Below, piece by piece: positions 35,579-45,304 of a stretch of 64,000 bases of DNA. The position numbers were made by a program, and so were the translations under genes. The notes under the pieces were generated by a model that had not been told where the DNA came from, made no database searches, and worked only from the letters and a program-made list of their open reading frames with translations. This DNA comes from Prevotellaceae bacterium MN60 (lineage in GTDB: Bacteria; Bacteroidota; Bacteroidia; Bacteroidales; Bacteroidaceae). The DNA lies in contig FZQZ01000013.1 of NCBI GenBank assembly GCA_900199555.1, positions 1 to 64,000 of the forward strand, in the 5' to 3' direction. The stretch's first letter is position 1, and each line of letters begins with the position of its first letter.

Positions 35579-36182
35579 GTTGCCTATGGCTGAAGAACAG
35601 GCGTATGCTTATCTGTTAGCCGCAATCAAGGCGGAAGTGGAATATCGCCATCGTACTTTTTGCTCTAACGAAGATGTGGAGAAACAACTGCATGACATGG
35701 CAAGCTGGCTTACCTCACCATCTTCCAGTTTCGGCATCCTACTTTGCGGTGGATGTGGCAATGGAAAGAGCACCATGCTCAAAGCATTCCAACAAATACT
35801 AAACTATCTGCGAATTAGTAAGCCATACAACGATGGTACATACGGAATCCAAATTGTGGATGCAAAGTACATTGCGTACCTCTGCAAGAACAACTATGAA
35901 GCATACCGTAAACTGATTAGTGTGGAAATGCTCGGAATTGATGACCTTGGCACAGAGCCAACCGAGGTAATGGACTATGGTAATGTCTATACTCCAGTCA
36001 TAGACCTATTGACCAAGCGTTATGAAGAGCAGCTTTTCACCATCATCACAACCAATCTCACACCGCAACAAATCCGAGGGCATTATGGTGACCGCATTGC
36101 CGACAGGCTCAATGAGATGGTCAAGAAAATTGTGTTTAACAATGGTACCTACCGTACAGACAAATTGGCGACACCTGTTTAA
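35499..36182 (+). CDS. DnaC/IstB-like ATPase (helicase loader)
   Basis: 227 residues. Walker A is CGGCGNGKSTML, Walker B VEMLGIDDLGTEP, sensor 1 FTIITTNLTP, and an Arg-finger-type GDRIADRLNEM ends the AAA+ core. It is close to primosomal DnaC and ATP-binding proteins next to replication initiators. It would load the replicative helicase on the excised or conjugating island. It is the last rightward gene before the structured non-coding region. Confidence 0.85.
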   Translation: METTHKVDVEVLKKSLLQRRPMKERFKLPMAEEQAYAYLLAAIKAEVEYRHRTFCSNEDVEKQLHDMASWLTSPSSSFGILLCGGCGNGKSTMLKAFQQILNYLRISKPYNDGTYGIQIVDAKYIAYLCKNNYEAYRKLISVEMLGIDDLGTEPTEVMDYGNVYTPVIDLLTKRYEEQLFTIITTNLTPQQIRGHYGDRIADRLNEMVKKIVFNNGTYRTDKLATPV

Positions 36183-36202
36183 CAGCTTTTCAAGCTTTCG
36201 GG

Positions 36203-36862
36203 GCACTGGGCTAGCCCATGTGCTATGTTATTCCAGTATCGGGAAGCTCACTACCCGTTTTGATTAACATCGAACGGTGAGCTGACCACATAAATCTGCA
36301 AGCAGGTGTCACTGTGTCTGGCATATAAGAGTACTCACAAATGGTGGGTAATACGTTTCGGAGCTAACACCTGTGGCTTTTATCAAGTTGGACCAATCGG
36401 CTTGCCGATGCCACTTATATAAAGTCTGGGGAAGCCTAATACCCCAACCATCTATCGATGCTTGGGAAACTGACCAGATAAAATAGCAAGCAATGACGTT
36501 TATAAAGACCTTGAAAATTCTCCGAAAGGCTGTTATCAATATGTCAGACAACTGGAAAACTGACGCTCGGGAGAGGCTTGCCTCTGTCCACTCAATTGTA
36601 AGAAGGGGTAGCCTAATACCCCTGCTTCCCATTGAAGTTTGGGTAACTGACCATATAGAATAGCGAGCTATTAGGGGCGTAACGGCTTAGTAGACTCTTT
36701 TAAGAGCCTGTTCTCAGTACGACAAACACTGCAACTTTTGCTATAGACAAACGCATAGAAAAGGCTTGCCTTTGTCCACTCGAAGGTAGGGAGGGGCAGC
36801 CTAATACCCCATCATCGCTTCGCTTGATTGGAGTCTGCCACCCCAAAGGCAAGCCCTGTTAA
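36203..36862. ncRNA. Four tandem structured units (candidate non-coding RNA array or origin)
   Basis: A 660-bp stretch without a plausible gene holds four related units spaced about 175-190 bp apart. Each has stem 1 with a CTTG or CTAG loop: TGGG/CCCA 36207-36218, ATCGG/CCGAT 36396-36409, AGAGG/CCTCT 36572-36585, AAAGG/CCTTT 36760-36773. Stem 2 has a 10-nt loop close to AAGCCTAATA: CGGG/CCCG 36240-36257, TGGGG/CCCCA 36427-36446, AGGGG/CCCCT 36604-36623, GGGG/CCCC 36793-36810. A third small stem comes before the conserved CTGACCAnATAnA (36282, 36470, 36647; degenerate in unit four). Stem sequences differ while pairing and loops are kept, which is the signature of a selected structure. The transcribed strand is unknown; the region lies between convergent gene sets. 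Confidence 0.75.
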
Positions 36863-36874
36863 TCACTGTTCTTT

Positions 36875-38203
36875 CTATGCTTCTGTCTGTTGTGTGACTC
36901 TAGCCTCCTCGAATTTTGCCTTCATTGTTGGATTATTGCGTGTGAGCTTCTTGATGGTAAGGGACTCAGCCTTATCATTTGCCAAACGAAGATTATTCTC
37001 ACTGCCAATGAGCGCATCTTTAATCTTCTGTAGATGCTGAATCGACTTATCAATCTCATCGATGGCCGTCTTGAACTTCTCACTTGCCAAACGATAATTC
37101 TTGCCGAATTTCTCTTGGAAATCCAGAAGCTGGTTCTCAAAGTTCGTAACATCAATCGACTGGCTCTGGGCTATAGCAAGTTGCTGCTTATATTCAAGGC
37201 TTTTCTTGGAAGTTTGGACAAGCAACGAAATGATAGGAAGGAAGAACTGTGGACGGATGACATACATCTTGTCATATTTATACGATACATCAACAATACC
37301 ACCATTATATAGTTCATTGTCTGGTTCCAAGAGAGAGACAAGCACTGCAAACTCACAACCTTTAGCATTACGATCGGCATCAAGCTTCTTGAAGAAGTCT
37401 TCGTTCTTGTGCTTAGTTGCAGTCTCATCAGCTTCGTTCTTCATCTCGAACATGATAGATACATATTCTGTACCATCAGGAGCGTAGTCACGGAAGATGA
37501 AGTCGCCCTTGCTACCGCCAGATGCGTCATTGTCCTTCTCGAAGTATGCATTAGGCATCATCGAGCGCATCATCTGGTTAAACTGAGTAGAGCAATGAAT
37601 CTCTAGAGTCTCGCCAATCATCTTGGTGGACATACGAGTCTTCAGGTCCTTGTAGTAGTCAACCTGCTCCTGTGCAGTCTTCAGCTTCAATTCGTACTGC
37701 TCCTTGATGGTATTCTCATGGATAGCAGCTGCCTGTTTGCTAAGTTCTGCATTTGCCTTTAACTGAGCAATCTCTGCATCCTTGCCTTGGATGTCCTCTT
37801 GAGCCTTGCGCTGTTCCTCCATCACAGCGATTCTCATCTTACTGTCATTCTCATTGATAGTAGCCTGAAGCTTGGCTATCTCCTTGTCCTTGTCAGCAAG
37901 TGCAAGAGTCAACTCAGTCGCTTTCTTCTCTTCAACAGAGCCGAGTTCGCTTTTGAGTTTCGCAATCTCTGCTTCCTTCTGGGTCAGCGCAATATCCTTC
38001 TTGCTCAACTCTTTCTGGTATATCTTCTCAGCCTTGGCAGCAGCTAGTTGATCCTCTGCTTTGTGACGAGCATGAAGTTCTGCAATACGACGGTCAACCT
38101 CCGCATTGAACTCAGCGTTCTTTACCTGATTAACGATAGAAGCGTAATCTGCTTCGTCAACTGTGAATGCCTTGTGGCAATTGGGACAAACAAGTTCCTT
38201 CAT
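36875..38203 (-). CDS. DUF2130 protein with PD-(D/E)XK-like core
   Basis: 442 residues. The N-terminus carries [10 protein letters not shown], a possible half zinc knuckle, followed by a long coiled coil (about 30-185). The DUF2130 core is at about 190-330. It includes [23 protein letters not shown] and IMFEMKNE, whose E...D...E-x-K order fits a restriction-endonuclease-like fold. A second coil closes the protein. Such genes are common beside restriction systems, and function is inferred as nuclease or DNA-binding defence accessory. It has its own copy of the island's shared promoter-operator 85-120 nt upstream. Confidence 0.8.
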   Translation of the reverse strand: MKELVCPNCHKAFTVDEADYASIVNQVKNAEFNAEVDRRIAELHARHKAEDQLAAAKAEKIYQKELSKKDIALTQKEAEIAKLKSELGSVEEKKATELTLALADKDKEIAKLQATINENDSKMRIAVMEEQRKAQEDIQGKDAEIAQLKANAELSKQAAAIHENTIKEQYELKLKTAQEQVDYYKDLKTRMSTKMIGETLEIHCSTQFNQMMRSMMPNAYFEKDNDASGGSKGDFIFRDYAPDGTEYVSIMFEMKNEADETATKHKNEDFFKKLDADRNAKGCEFAVLVSLLEPDNELYNGGIVDVSYKYDKMYVIRPQFFLPIISLLVQTSKKSLEYKQQLAIAQSQSIDVTNFENQLLDFQEKFGKNYRLASEKFKTAIDEIDKSIQHLQKIKDALIGSENNLRLANDKAESLTIKKLTRNNPTMKAKFEEARVTQQTEA

Positions 38204-38288
38204 GACTCAAATCGAATTTTAGTTATACTTTATTATATACAAACTGTCGCTCTTTCCAACCAAAGAGTGTTTCTCTTGATTTATAGCG

Positions 38289-38323
38289 CAAAGTTAGGTG
38301 CTAACTATGCAGCCATTCTGCAC
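38289..38323 (-). promoter_or_regulatory. Shared promoter-operator, copy 1 (DUF2130 gene)
   Basis: TAACTTTG on the minus strand (38289-38296), then 10 nt, then ATGCAGCCATTCTGCAC (38307-38323) on the plus strand. The palindrome covers the upstream part of the spacer and the -33 region. Confidence 0.8.
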
Positions 38324-38463
38324 GTCAAAAGTTTTTTTATAGAAAATAAGCATTTATTCTGAAAATGCCCAATTCAAATGGGCTTACCTGGCACTTTAAT
38401 TCTATCATCATGCTCAGTTGGAGTGCTTATTCTCATCTTATGAGAAATGTTATTTTAGATGGA

Positions 38464-38919
38464 TTATACTGGTTTTGATATTTTTTCTTCTATTTTTTCG
38501 ACGTCCCAATTTCCATGGCCGCCGCCCATCCATCTACCTGTAGTTACCCATATTTCATAATAATACATCCATTGCACAGCCCAATGTACTATTGTTTGAG
38601 CTATAACCATTGACGGTCGCCATTCTCCAGTTCCTGGCAAATAGAGGCATAACTGTTGTTTCCCATTACTATAATTGTATGTGTGAGGCAATCGTTTAGC
38701 CCCCTCTGCCAGCTGTAGAGGTTTTGGAGATACGATATATGCTTTAGGTGCCTGTCCTAGTTTGTAAGTAATCTTTAGCTTATAGGTATCAGACAAAGCC
38801 GAAGGTGTGAACTCTCCGAACCAAGTCATAGTACCACATTGAATGGTACCTGACGATTCGGGGAATTCATGCCTCAAAATGTTAAACTGCTGGATTGGTG
38901 TTATAGCTTTATTCTCCAT
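38464..38919 (-). CDS. CBASS E2-like protein (type II-short)
   Basis: 151 residues without membrane segment or signal. The central part HTYNYSNGKQQLCLYLPGTGEW, followed by WAVQWMYYYEIWVTTGRWMGGG, resembles prokaryotic E2-like proteins of short type II CBASS operons, with Cys in LCLY as probable catalytic residue. In these systems E2 links to or primes the CD-NTase without a separate E1. It overlaps the 3' end of the CD-NTase gene by 11 nt. No E1 or Cap3 peptidase gene is present. Confidence 0.75.
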   Translation of the reverse strand: MENKAITPIQQFNILRHEFPESSGTIQCGTMTWFGEFTPSALSDTYKLKITYKLGQAPKAYIVSPKPLQLAEGAKRLPHTYNYSNGKQQLCLYLPGTGEWRPSMVIAQTIVHWAVQWMYYYEIWVTTGRWMGGGHGNWDVEKIEEKISKPV

Positions 38920-40141
38920 AAAAGGTATTCGCTGTATTTATAACTTTTCCAACAGTACTTGCAGCTACCTTTCCCGCACTAGTCAAAAGAGCAGCACCTG
39001 TCGTAAGCTTCGATTTTCTCCGTTCCACCAAAAGGGATGAAGCTTTTTCAATCATATCCTTACCAAATACACGACCCATAATAGTCTGTATTTGGATTCT
39101 GTTTGCTCCATTAAGGATCTCATGTACATCTTTCTTCACGGCAGCGAGCCATTTGTAGAAATTCTCGCGTCTTTTGGGGTGAGCTGGCCATTTATCGGCA
39201 AAGTTTTCTTCAGGGTTTACCGGGTTCGACACTACGTCCTCACCTCTCTCATTCTTGGTAATGTTTCTTTCAAGATTATCTACTACATTTAGCAAACCCT
39301 CAAACAAGTTTTGTTCGCCATTATAGGCACGAGCCGCCAGAGTAGTAATAATAATAGAGATGGGTTTATCTTCAGTATCGTTATAAAACATTATATCCCT
39401 ATGACGCTTCAATATCTGCACAATGCGCTGTAATACAGTCTTCTCCCTGTTATACTTCTCTACAGGCACAACAGCCTCTGCCCTAAGTTTTACGGTTTCA
39501 TCTGCTTTGCATCTGTAGGCGAACCACAATGCATATCCATCAGGGTTACTTTTTAGCCAATCCTCTTTATGCGTAGATATTGCATAGTCATTCGCCTCCT
39601 TGTCAGTGATTCTAATGGAAATCTGATCCACGGTTTGAGCCGAAAAGTTCTCCGAGAACAAACGTGTCATTCTTTCTACATATTTGCTATCAGCCACCGA
39701 AGGAAGAATATCCATATGATATTTCTCTTTAGGGTTGTCGGAATTGTCTCTGTATAACAGCGTCCAACACCGTCTGCCCTCTTTCTTGTCAATCATTGGA
39801 GCATAGCGATTGCTTTCCTTAAGTCTAGCCCCCACCTTGTCTTTAATATCTTTCTGTGTCCACATCGGATTCTTCTCCGAGAGTCGGTATACTAAGTCCA
39901 CGTCCAAATCATCATTAGGATTAATAGGTTGGATAATTGTACCCAACCTTAGAGAACCCTGGGGTGATACTATCGGCTTGTACGGCTCAAAAACAGGATC
40001 GTTCTGCAAGAACTCCCCCACGGCCTTATAACTCCTCGTTAGGTTATCATACTGTGTTTGCGTGATGTCTAATGACTCGCCCAACGTTTCAAGAATATCC
40101 TTGAATTCTTCTTTTTGTTCTTTACTTAAGATACTTTCCAT
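38909..40141 (-). CDS. CD-NTase (cGAS/DncV-like nucleotidyltransferase) of CBASS
   Basis: 410 residues with the nucleotidyltransferase signature GSLRLGT followed by a D-x-D pair (DDLDVDLVY, about residues 85-92) and a third acidic position in KYHMDILPS. An OAS1-C-like helical half follows. On phage infection it would make a cyclic oligonucleotide that activates the neighbouring SAVED-domain nuclease. The C-terminus ends NTFYGE, a Gly-containing tail compatible with E2-type modification. It is 6 nt downstream of the effector gene. Confidence 0.9.
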   Translation of the reverse strand: MESILSKEQKEEFKDILETLGESLDITQTQYDNLTRSYKAVGEFLQNDPVFEPYKPIVSPQGSLRLGTIIQPINPNDDLDVDLVYRLSEKNPMWTQKDIKDKVGARLKESNRYAPMIDKKEGRRCWTLLYRDNSDNPKEKYHMDILPSVADSKYVERMTRLFSENFSAQTVDQISIRITDKEANDYAISTHKEDWLKSNPDGYALWFAYRCKADETVKLRAEAVVPVEKYNREKTVLQRIVQILKRHRDIMFYNDTEDKPISIIITTLAARAYNGEQNLFEGLLNVVDNLERNITKNERGEDVVSNPVNPEENFADKWPAHPKRRENFYKWLAAVKKDVHEILNGANRIQIQTIMGRVFGKDMIEKASSLLVERRKSKLTTGAALLTSAGKVAASTVGKVINTANTFYGE

Positions 40142-40147
40142 TGCTTC

Positions 40148-41269
40148 CTATTTTATTGTTATAGTTTCTATATCTTCATTTTTATCACTCCAATAGTCAT
40201 ACAACACCCACGGTAAATCTGCTTTTGGCATTCTAATACGCCCAAGTTCTACCGCACAAGAAGCTGGAGCTGCCATGAATATTTTTAAGCAATCAGCCTT
40301 CGAGTGTGTCGTCTTAATGGCATCCATTGCCATTCTGGCCACTTGATTAAATTGTTTTAACTGACTATGGCATCGCATCATATCATTTCCTGGTTCATTG
40401 CAAGTGATAGACCATAGACTTACTGTGTCTCTAAATCTATCAGCGATTCGCTCCAAGATAGCTTTTGTACTTAATGCAATCACTAGGACAGGCTCTTTAT
40501 TTTTATCATGAGGCTCAATTAGCTGAATGTCATTTTGCGAATCTTCTTCAAGCCAAGACCAACTATCAGGAATGCGGTGTTTTTGAAAGACCGTTATTGG
40601 ATATTTATCATTCAACATTGTACCCAACTTCACAAGCAAGGGTTGAGGTCCAAGCGCAAATAGCGAAACGTGAGATAATTCACCTCGCTCCAATGGACCT
40701 AATACCTTATTTGTGCAAACATCTTCAATCTGACGTAATTCTACCTCCCAGAAAAAAGTCTCACCATCTTTCATAACAGAGTTCTTCATCTGTATTTCAA
40801 CAGGTGACAAATCTGCTGGATATCTCTCAGGAAAGATAGTATTAAAAAGAACATCTTTATGGAAATGGGGGGTGTCTGTTCCAATTTTCGGCCCATACGC
40901 AACTACCAAGCTTTTCATATTAGGCTGGATGCCTGTTACAAATAGAATTCGCTTTTCATGCTCCCTTTTCATCCTTCTAAGCACTTCCACGGTATATTTC
41001 TCTTCATCGCTGTCAATTAGTTTGTGACATTCAGGACAGAGCAGTATGAGATTGTTTATATCCTTTGCAAGTTCTTTAGATAGTTCCTTGTCACCACGAG
41101 GCCCTTGGGGAGAGTCTCCAATGATATGTGCATAATTGGAAATATTGCATTCATCCATTGTTATGCCATGTTTAAATAGTACCTTGTTACATCCAGCAAA
41201 CTCACATCTACCATGGGCTGCGAACCAAAGGTCTCGCTTTACACTTTCAGGAATTGTTGTCTTACTCAT
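40148..41269 (-). CDS. cap5: Cap5-type effector: HNH endonuclease fused to SAVED
   Basis: 373 residues. The N-terminal HNH module has two Cys pairs and the core AHIIG ... NLILLCPECHKLID (about 45-85). The C-terminal SAVED domain (about 120-365) contains LFALGPQPLLVKLG, PVLVIALSTKAILERI and KIFMAAPASCAVELGRI, a set typical of cyclic-nucleotide sensors. Binding of the CD-NTase product should tetramerise it and trigger indiscriminate DNA cleavage. It is the first gene of the CBASS operon, about 25 nt from the shared promoter-operator. Confidence 0.9.
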   Translation of the reverse strand: MSKTTIPESVKRDLWFAAHGRCEFAGCNKVLFKHGITMDECNISNYAHIIGDSPQGPRGDKELSKELAKDINNLILLCPECHKLIDSDEEKYTVEVLRRMKREHEKRILFVTGIQPNMKSLVVAYGPKIGTDTPHFHKDVLFNTIFPERYPADLSPVEIQMKNSVMKDGETFFWEVELRQIEDVCTNKVLGPLERGELSHVSLFALGPQPLLVKLGTMLNDKYPITVFQKHRIPDSWSWLEEDSQNDIQLIEPHDKNKEPVLVIALSTKAILERIADRFRDTVSLWSITCNEPGNDMMRCHSQLKQFNQVARMAMDAIKTTHSKADCLKIFMAAPASCAVELGRIRMPKADLPWVLYDYWSDKNEDIETITIK

Positions 41270-41294
41270 TTACTTTTATTTATTAATAATACTG

Positions 41295-41329
41295 CAAAGG
41301 TAATGCTAAACAGTGCAGCCAATCTGCAC
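41295..41329 (-). promoter_or_regulatory. Shared promoter-operator, copy 2 (CBASS operon)
   Basis: TACCTTTG on the minus strand (41295-41302), 10 nt, then GTGCAGCCAATCTGCAC (41313-41329), a perfect 6-bp inverted repeat around 5 nt. Confidence 0.85.
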
Positions 41330-41348
41330 AGCTGACAATTTTTCATAA

Positions 41349-41381
41349 TAAGAGGGCTAAATTTTTCATTCAGCCCTCTTA
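41349..41381. terminator. Terminator after hsdR
   Basis: TAAGAGGGCT (41349-41358) and AGCCCTCTTA (41372-41381) form a perfect 10-bp stem with a 13-nt loop. It separates the restriction operon from the CBASS promoter. Confidence 0.75.
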
Positions 41382-41455
41382 TATAATCTCGTGACATTTT
41401 TTGCAAAGATAAAATTGTGGTTCCTAGAATCTCAATTTCCAAAACCCTTTGTCAG

Positions 41456-44400
41456 TTAGATGTCATACTTGGCCTTCAACTCATTATAGCACATTCCTGT
41501 TACATAGAAATAAAGCGTAACAAAAGCCTTGATATTGCTGTCTAGTTGAGATTCTGTCAGCAAATAAGACGCATGAGCTCCATTCCCGTCAGACGTGTTA
41601 CGATTATTTCGAATAATATCGAGGTAACCAGAAAGCTTATGCTCTGTTTCTTTTGTGCTCCAACGTAGATTTCTCAAACATGGGAATGCAAAAATGCAGT
41701 TAGAAAGAGTAACATGCTCACCTTCATTCTGAGGCTGAATTTCTTCGCCGTGAATCATGTAGTACAGCTTCTTCAGATAAACCTCGAACTTGACAGACAG
41801 GTTGCCTGAATGAACGTGTTTGTCGACGATATTCACTTCCTTTCTGCCGAAGAGTTCATCCATTGCCTTATATACATCTAGACCAACACCGTCAACACTC
41901 GGAATTGTAGGAGTTGTCAGAATCTTAAAGAAAGCTTTCACGACATCCTGTGTCAGCGGCATACCAGCGCACTTCCTCAAATCCTTTTTGACCAACTCAC
42001 GTACATTCTCGCTCATCTCCTCAAAGGACAGCTTATTGCTTTCTTCACGCTGTTCCTTCTGTTCTGGAGTCTCTTGCGGTACTTCGTCTTCTGGCACTTC
42101 CTCTGGGATATTTACGTCCAAGAAGAAATCTTCATTTTGATATGCATAGATAATCTTTGCCCTGTCAGATGGATCGAGTATGAAACGACGAAGGATGCTC
42201 GATATATTTGTGATAACAAAACGCTTGGGTACATCCTGCCCGGTCACTTTCTTCAAGAAATCAACAGCCTTTACCTTGTCAATTGTCTGAACCAAAGCAT
42301 CGAAGCGGCCCTGTTCATTGATATTCTGCTCGGTAGTGTCCTTGCTAATGAGTTCCTGCAGTTTTGTGATGTTCAGCCCCGTTGCCTCGGCCAAAGTATA
42401 AACCTGCTGGTCACACTCACGTTTCTGGTAGTCAATAATATAGTCATAAATGGTCTTACCAGGGCTTAAACGTAAATCACCACTCTCAATATCATGTAGA
42501 ATGCGCTGGGCTGTACGCTGGTCACGTTGATCAAGTGAGGCAAAGGCATTATGAAGTTCTGCCTGAGCTGTCTTCACATGTTCGCTACCAGGACCAGAAG
42601 TATAAAGGTTCTTGACAAACTTGATAAACTTTGAGTTGATGTATTCGGCATCGATGGTTCCGGCACCGGTTTCTGTGATATATGCCTCCAACTGATAGAC
42701 ATCATCGTCACCGCCACCGCCGCCACCTTTACCAGTGAACAGCTCGCGGTAACGGGCCAATAGTACCTTGTATGTCTGCTCATCGAGTTCCATCTTCAGT
42801 TTAACCCATCCATTTGTATGTTGGAACTCATATTCCGCCTTCTCCCAAAGGAAACCTTGCATCTTGGCAGCTTCCAGACGTTTGGTCATGTCGCAGAACT
42901 CCTTGGCAAACTTCTTCTTCGAAGCTTCTGCCTGAGGTAAAGTAGCATAGTACTCGATTCCCTCTGCCTTGAACAGTTGGTCGATGGTGCGGAACGACTG
43001 GTTAATCTTTTCCAGATTAGCCTCCAATTTATCCGTAAAGACGAGCAAAGGTTGGTCAACATACAAAGCCAGAGCATCATCAATGTTCTTTGCCATGCGG
43101 TTAGGACGGGTGAAGTACTTGATGATGCCAAAGGGCTTGTCTGGACCAAACAGACGATTGGTACGTGAGAATGCCTGAATAACATCGACATACTGCAACA
43201 GTTTGTCCACATAAAGAGTGTTCACCCATTTTGAGTCATAGCCCGTCAGCATCTGAGTAACTACGATAAGCATATCCAGCTGCTTATCTTTCTCCAAGTG
43301 CTGATAAGGTGTTTTGTGGGCAAGACGCTTGGCTACGTCTTTCTTATATTTGGCGTATGTAGATTGCTGAAATGTCGTTTCAAACTTCCTGTTGTAATCT
43401 TCAAGTATTTCAAGGATAGCCTCTTCCTTATATTCACCACCGCCATTATTATCGATGGAGTCATCAAAGATGGCCGTAATATTGTACTCTGGATAATGCT
43501 TTTTGAAGAGCTGATAGTATTCTATGGCCTCAGGGATATTCTTGGTCGCCAGTATTGCATGGAACTTACCATTGTGACTGAGTATCGGACGTTCCTCCAC
43601 AATCTTCTGAACTACTGCCATGTGATGTTCGTCTGAGGTGTAAAGCGATTTTGCTTCATCTTCCACTTTCAATATGTCGGTATCGTTCATCCACTTGTTG
43701 TAAATGCCCATCTTCTCATTGTCTTTTGCAATGTCATCCACAGTCTCTGCTTCAGGATCTGCCTGTCGCAATGCCACAGCCTCGCGTACTTCCTGTTCTT
43801 GGAATGTATCTTCTCGATAAAGATCAAAACCAAGAACGTTCTTGTCAGGAATACCACTGGCAAGAGTGTACTTGTGGAGCATATCACCAAAAATAACCTC
43901 TGTAGTCATCTCGCCACGAGCATTTTCAGGGAATATAGGTGTGCCTGTGAATCCGAAGAGGATGGCACGAGGGAAGGTATTCTTAATAGTCAGGAGCATA
44001 CCACTACCGCTTTCCTTGCCGGAACCTGTTACGCTTCTGTGACATTCATCAACGATGAATACGACACGTTTCTTGTTTATCTTGTCGATGGTTGACTGCG
44101 GAATGCTGTTGTCACTATTGATGCGACTCATTTTCTGAATAGATGTAACGATAAGGCAATCGTCCTTACTATCGCTTTCCAAAACACGAATAAGGTTTCT
44201 GGTATCTTCCGTGTCAAGTACATTGTCATCAGCATTGGCAAAACCACGATACTCGTCAGCCGACTGTGTACTCAGTTCTATACGGTCGAGCAGGAACACC
44301 ACCTTGTCTGCATCATTAGCCTTTGCAATGAGCTGAGCAGACTTGAAAGAAGTCATTGTCTTACCCGAACCAGTAGTATGCCAGATGTAGCCACCCTTAT

Positions 44401-45286
44401 GATAATGGTCGTCCCAGTTGGTTTCACGAACACGCTCCCATATCTTAGTAGTAGCAAAGTACTGATAACTGCGAAGCACCTTCAGGGTTTCGTCCTTGTC
44501 GTCAGCTATAGTGTAATAGCCCACCATCTGGTGAGCCATAGGTATTGACAGCAGGTTGGCAGCAATACGTTTCCAGTCGTGAATCTCCTCGTTATTGAAG
44601 TCTGCCCAATGGAAGTAGAAGCTTGGAGAGAAGTTCTCCGATGCTCCTGGATTTGCAAAGTAGAGAGTCTTCTCTGGAGTCATCGCTACAAAAATCTGTA
44701 TCAACGAGAAGATTCCATGCGAGAAGATGCCTTCATGGGCATACTTTTTAATCTGGTTCACAGCCTGAGTTACATCGACACCACTTCGTTTCAGTTCAAT
44801 GTGAACAACAGGCATACCATTGATGAGCAGCATCACGTCGCCACGCCGTGTAGTGCCAAGAGGATGTTTCGTCTGGAACTTTGGCTGGCGTACAATCTGA
44901 TAGACACTCTGTCCGGCACGAATTTCACGAGCATTGAAGATAGTCAGATACACCTCCTTGCCGAAGTTAATTTTGTCATCAGGATTGTCACGCTTTATCA
45001 TTACTTGACCACCATTGATGAACTGGTTCACCTCGTATGGGTTCTTCAATGCGTCCACCTGAGTCATTATCTGTTGCATTTCGCTGCTTGTCAGCGGAAA
45101 GTCACCAAGACGGTTCATGTCTCGGTTGTTGTTATAGATTATGGCAGCCCAATTTTTGATGAGGATTTCCTCAGTTGGATTCATTATCACATTGGGTTCC
45201 CAACCATGCTGGGGCAGAAAGTCTGCAAGAGCTTTTTCAAAATCAAGTTCCTTCAGGAACGGGCGGATTAAAACATCTACTGGCAT
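41456..45286 (-). CDS. hsdR: Type I restriction enzyme R subunit
   Basis: 1276 residues, somewhat longer than many HsdR proteins. The N-terminal nuclease core shows GDVMLLINGMPVVHIELKRSG (D...E-x-K). The SF2 translocase has Walker A (HTTGSGKTMTS), DECH box (FIVDECHRS), motif III (FGFTGTPIF) and a motif VI-type QAFSRTNRLF. A long helical C-terminal half completes it and includes a GGGGGGDDD linker. It cuts DNA after translocation when HsdM/HsdS find unmethylated sites. It is the last gene of hsdM-hsdS-hsdR. Confidence 0.94.
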   Translation of the reverse strand: MPVDVLIRPFLKELDFEKALADFLPQHGWEPNVIMNPTEEILIKNWAAIIYNNNRDMNRLGDFPLTSSEMQQIMTQVDALKNPYEVNQFINGGQVMIKRDNPDDKINFGKEVYLTIFNAREIRAGQSVYQIVRQPKFQTKHPLGTTRRGDVMLLINGMPVVHIELKRSGVDVTQAVNQIKKYAHEGIFSHGIFSLIQIFVAMTPEKTLYFANPGASENFSPSFYFHWADFNNEEIHDWKRIAANLLSIPMAHQMVGYYTIADDKDETLKVLRSYQYFATTKIWERVRETNWDDHYHKGGYIWHTTGSGKTMTSFKSAQLIAKANDADKVVFLLDRIELSTQSADEYRGFANADDNVLDTEDTRNLIRVLESDSKDDCLIVTSIQKMSRINSDNSIPQSTIDKINKKRVVFIVDECHRSVTGSGKESGSGMLLTIKNTFPRAILFGFTGTPIFPENARGEMTTEVIFGDMLHKYTLASGIPDKNVLGFDLYREDTFQEQEVREAVALRQADPEAETVDDIAKDNEKMGIYNKWMNDTDILKVEDEAKSLYTSDEHHMAVVQKIVEERPILSHNGKFHAILATKNIPEAIEYYQLFKKHYPEYNITAIFDDSIDNNGGGEYKEEAILEILEDYNRKFETTFQQSTYAKYKKDVAKRLAHKTPYQHLEKDKQLDMLIVVTQMLTGYDSKWVNTLYVDKLLQYVDVIQAFSRTNRLFGPDKPFGIIKYFTRPNRMAKNIDDALALYVDQPLLVFTDKLEANLEKINQSFRTIDQLFKAEGIEYYATLPQAEASKKKFAKEFCDMTKRLEAAKMQGFLWEKAEYEFQHTNGWVKLKMELDEQTYKVLLARYRELFTGKGGGGGGDDDVYQLEAYITETGAGTIDAEYINSKFIKFVKNLYTSGPGSEHVKTAQAELHNAFASLDQRDQRTAQRILHDIESGDLRLSPGKTIYDYIIDYQKRECDQQVYTLAEATGLNITKLQELISKDTTEQNINEQGRFDALVQTIDKVKAVDFLKKVTGQDVPKRFVITNISSILRRFILDPSDRAKIIYAYQNEDFFLDVNIPEEVPEDEVPQETPEQKEQREESNKLSFEEMSENVRELVKKDLRKCAGMPLTQDVVKAFFKILTTPTIPSVDGVGLDVYKAMDELFGRKEVNIVDKHVHSGNLSVKFEVYLKKLYYMIHGEEIQPQNEGEHVTLSNCIFAFPCLRNLRWSTKETEHKLSGYLDIIRNNRNTSDGNGAHASYLLTESQLDSNIKAFVTLYFYVTGMCYNELKAKYDI

Positions 45287-45304
45287 ACTATCTTTGTTTT
45301 TAGG

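Noticed and set aside
36309..36632. 107-residue minus-strand ORF in the structured region
   Set aside because: It runs through units with conserved stems and loops, whose changes fit RNA or DNA structure and not a protein.
36203..36862. CRISPR array or retron RNA
   Set aside because: The units are about 180 bp with no constant short repeat and spacers, and no cas or reverse-transcriptase gene is nearby.
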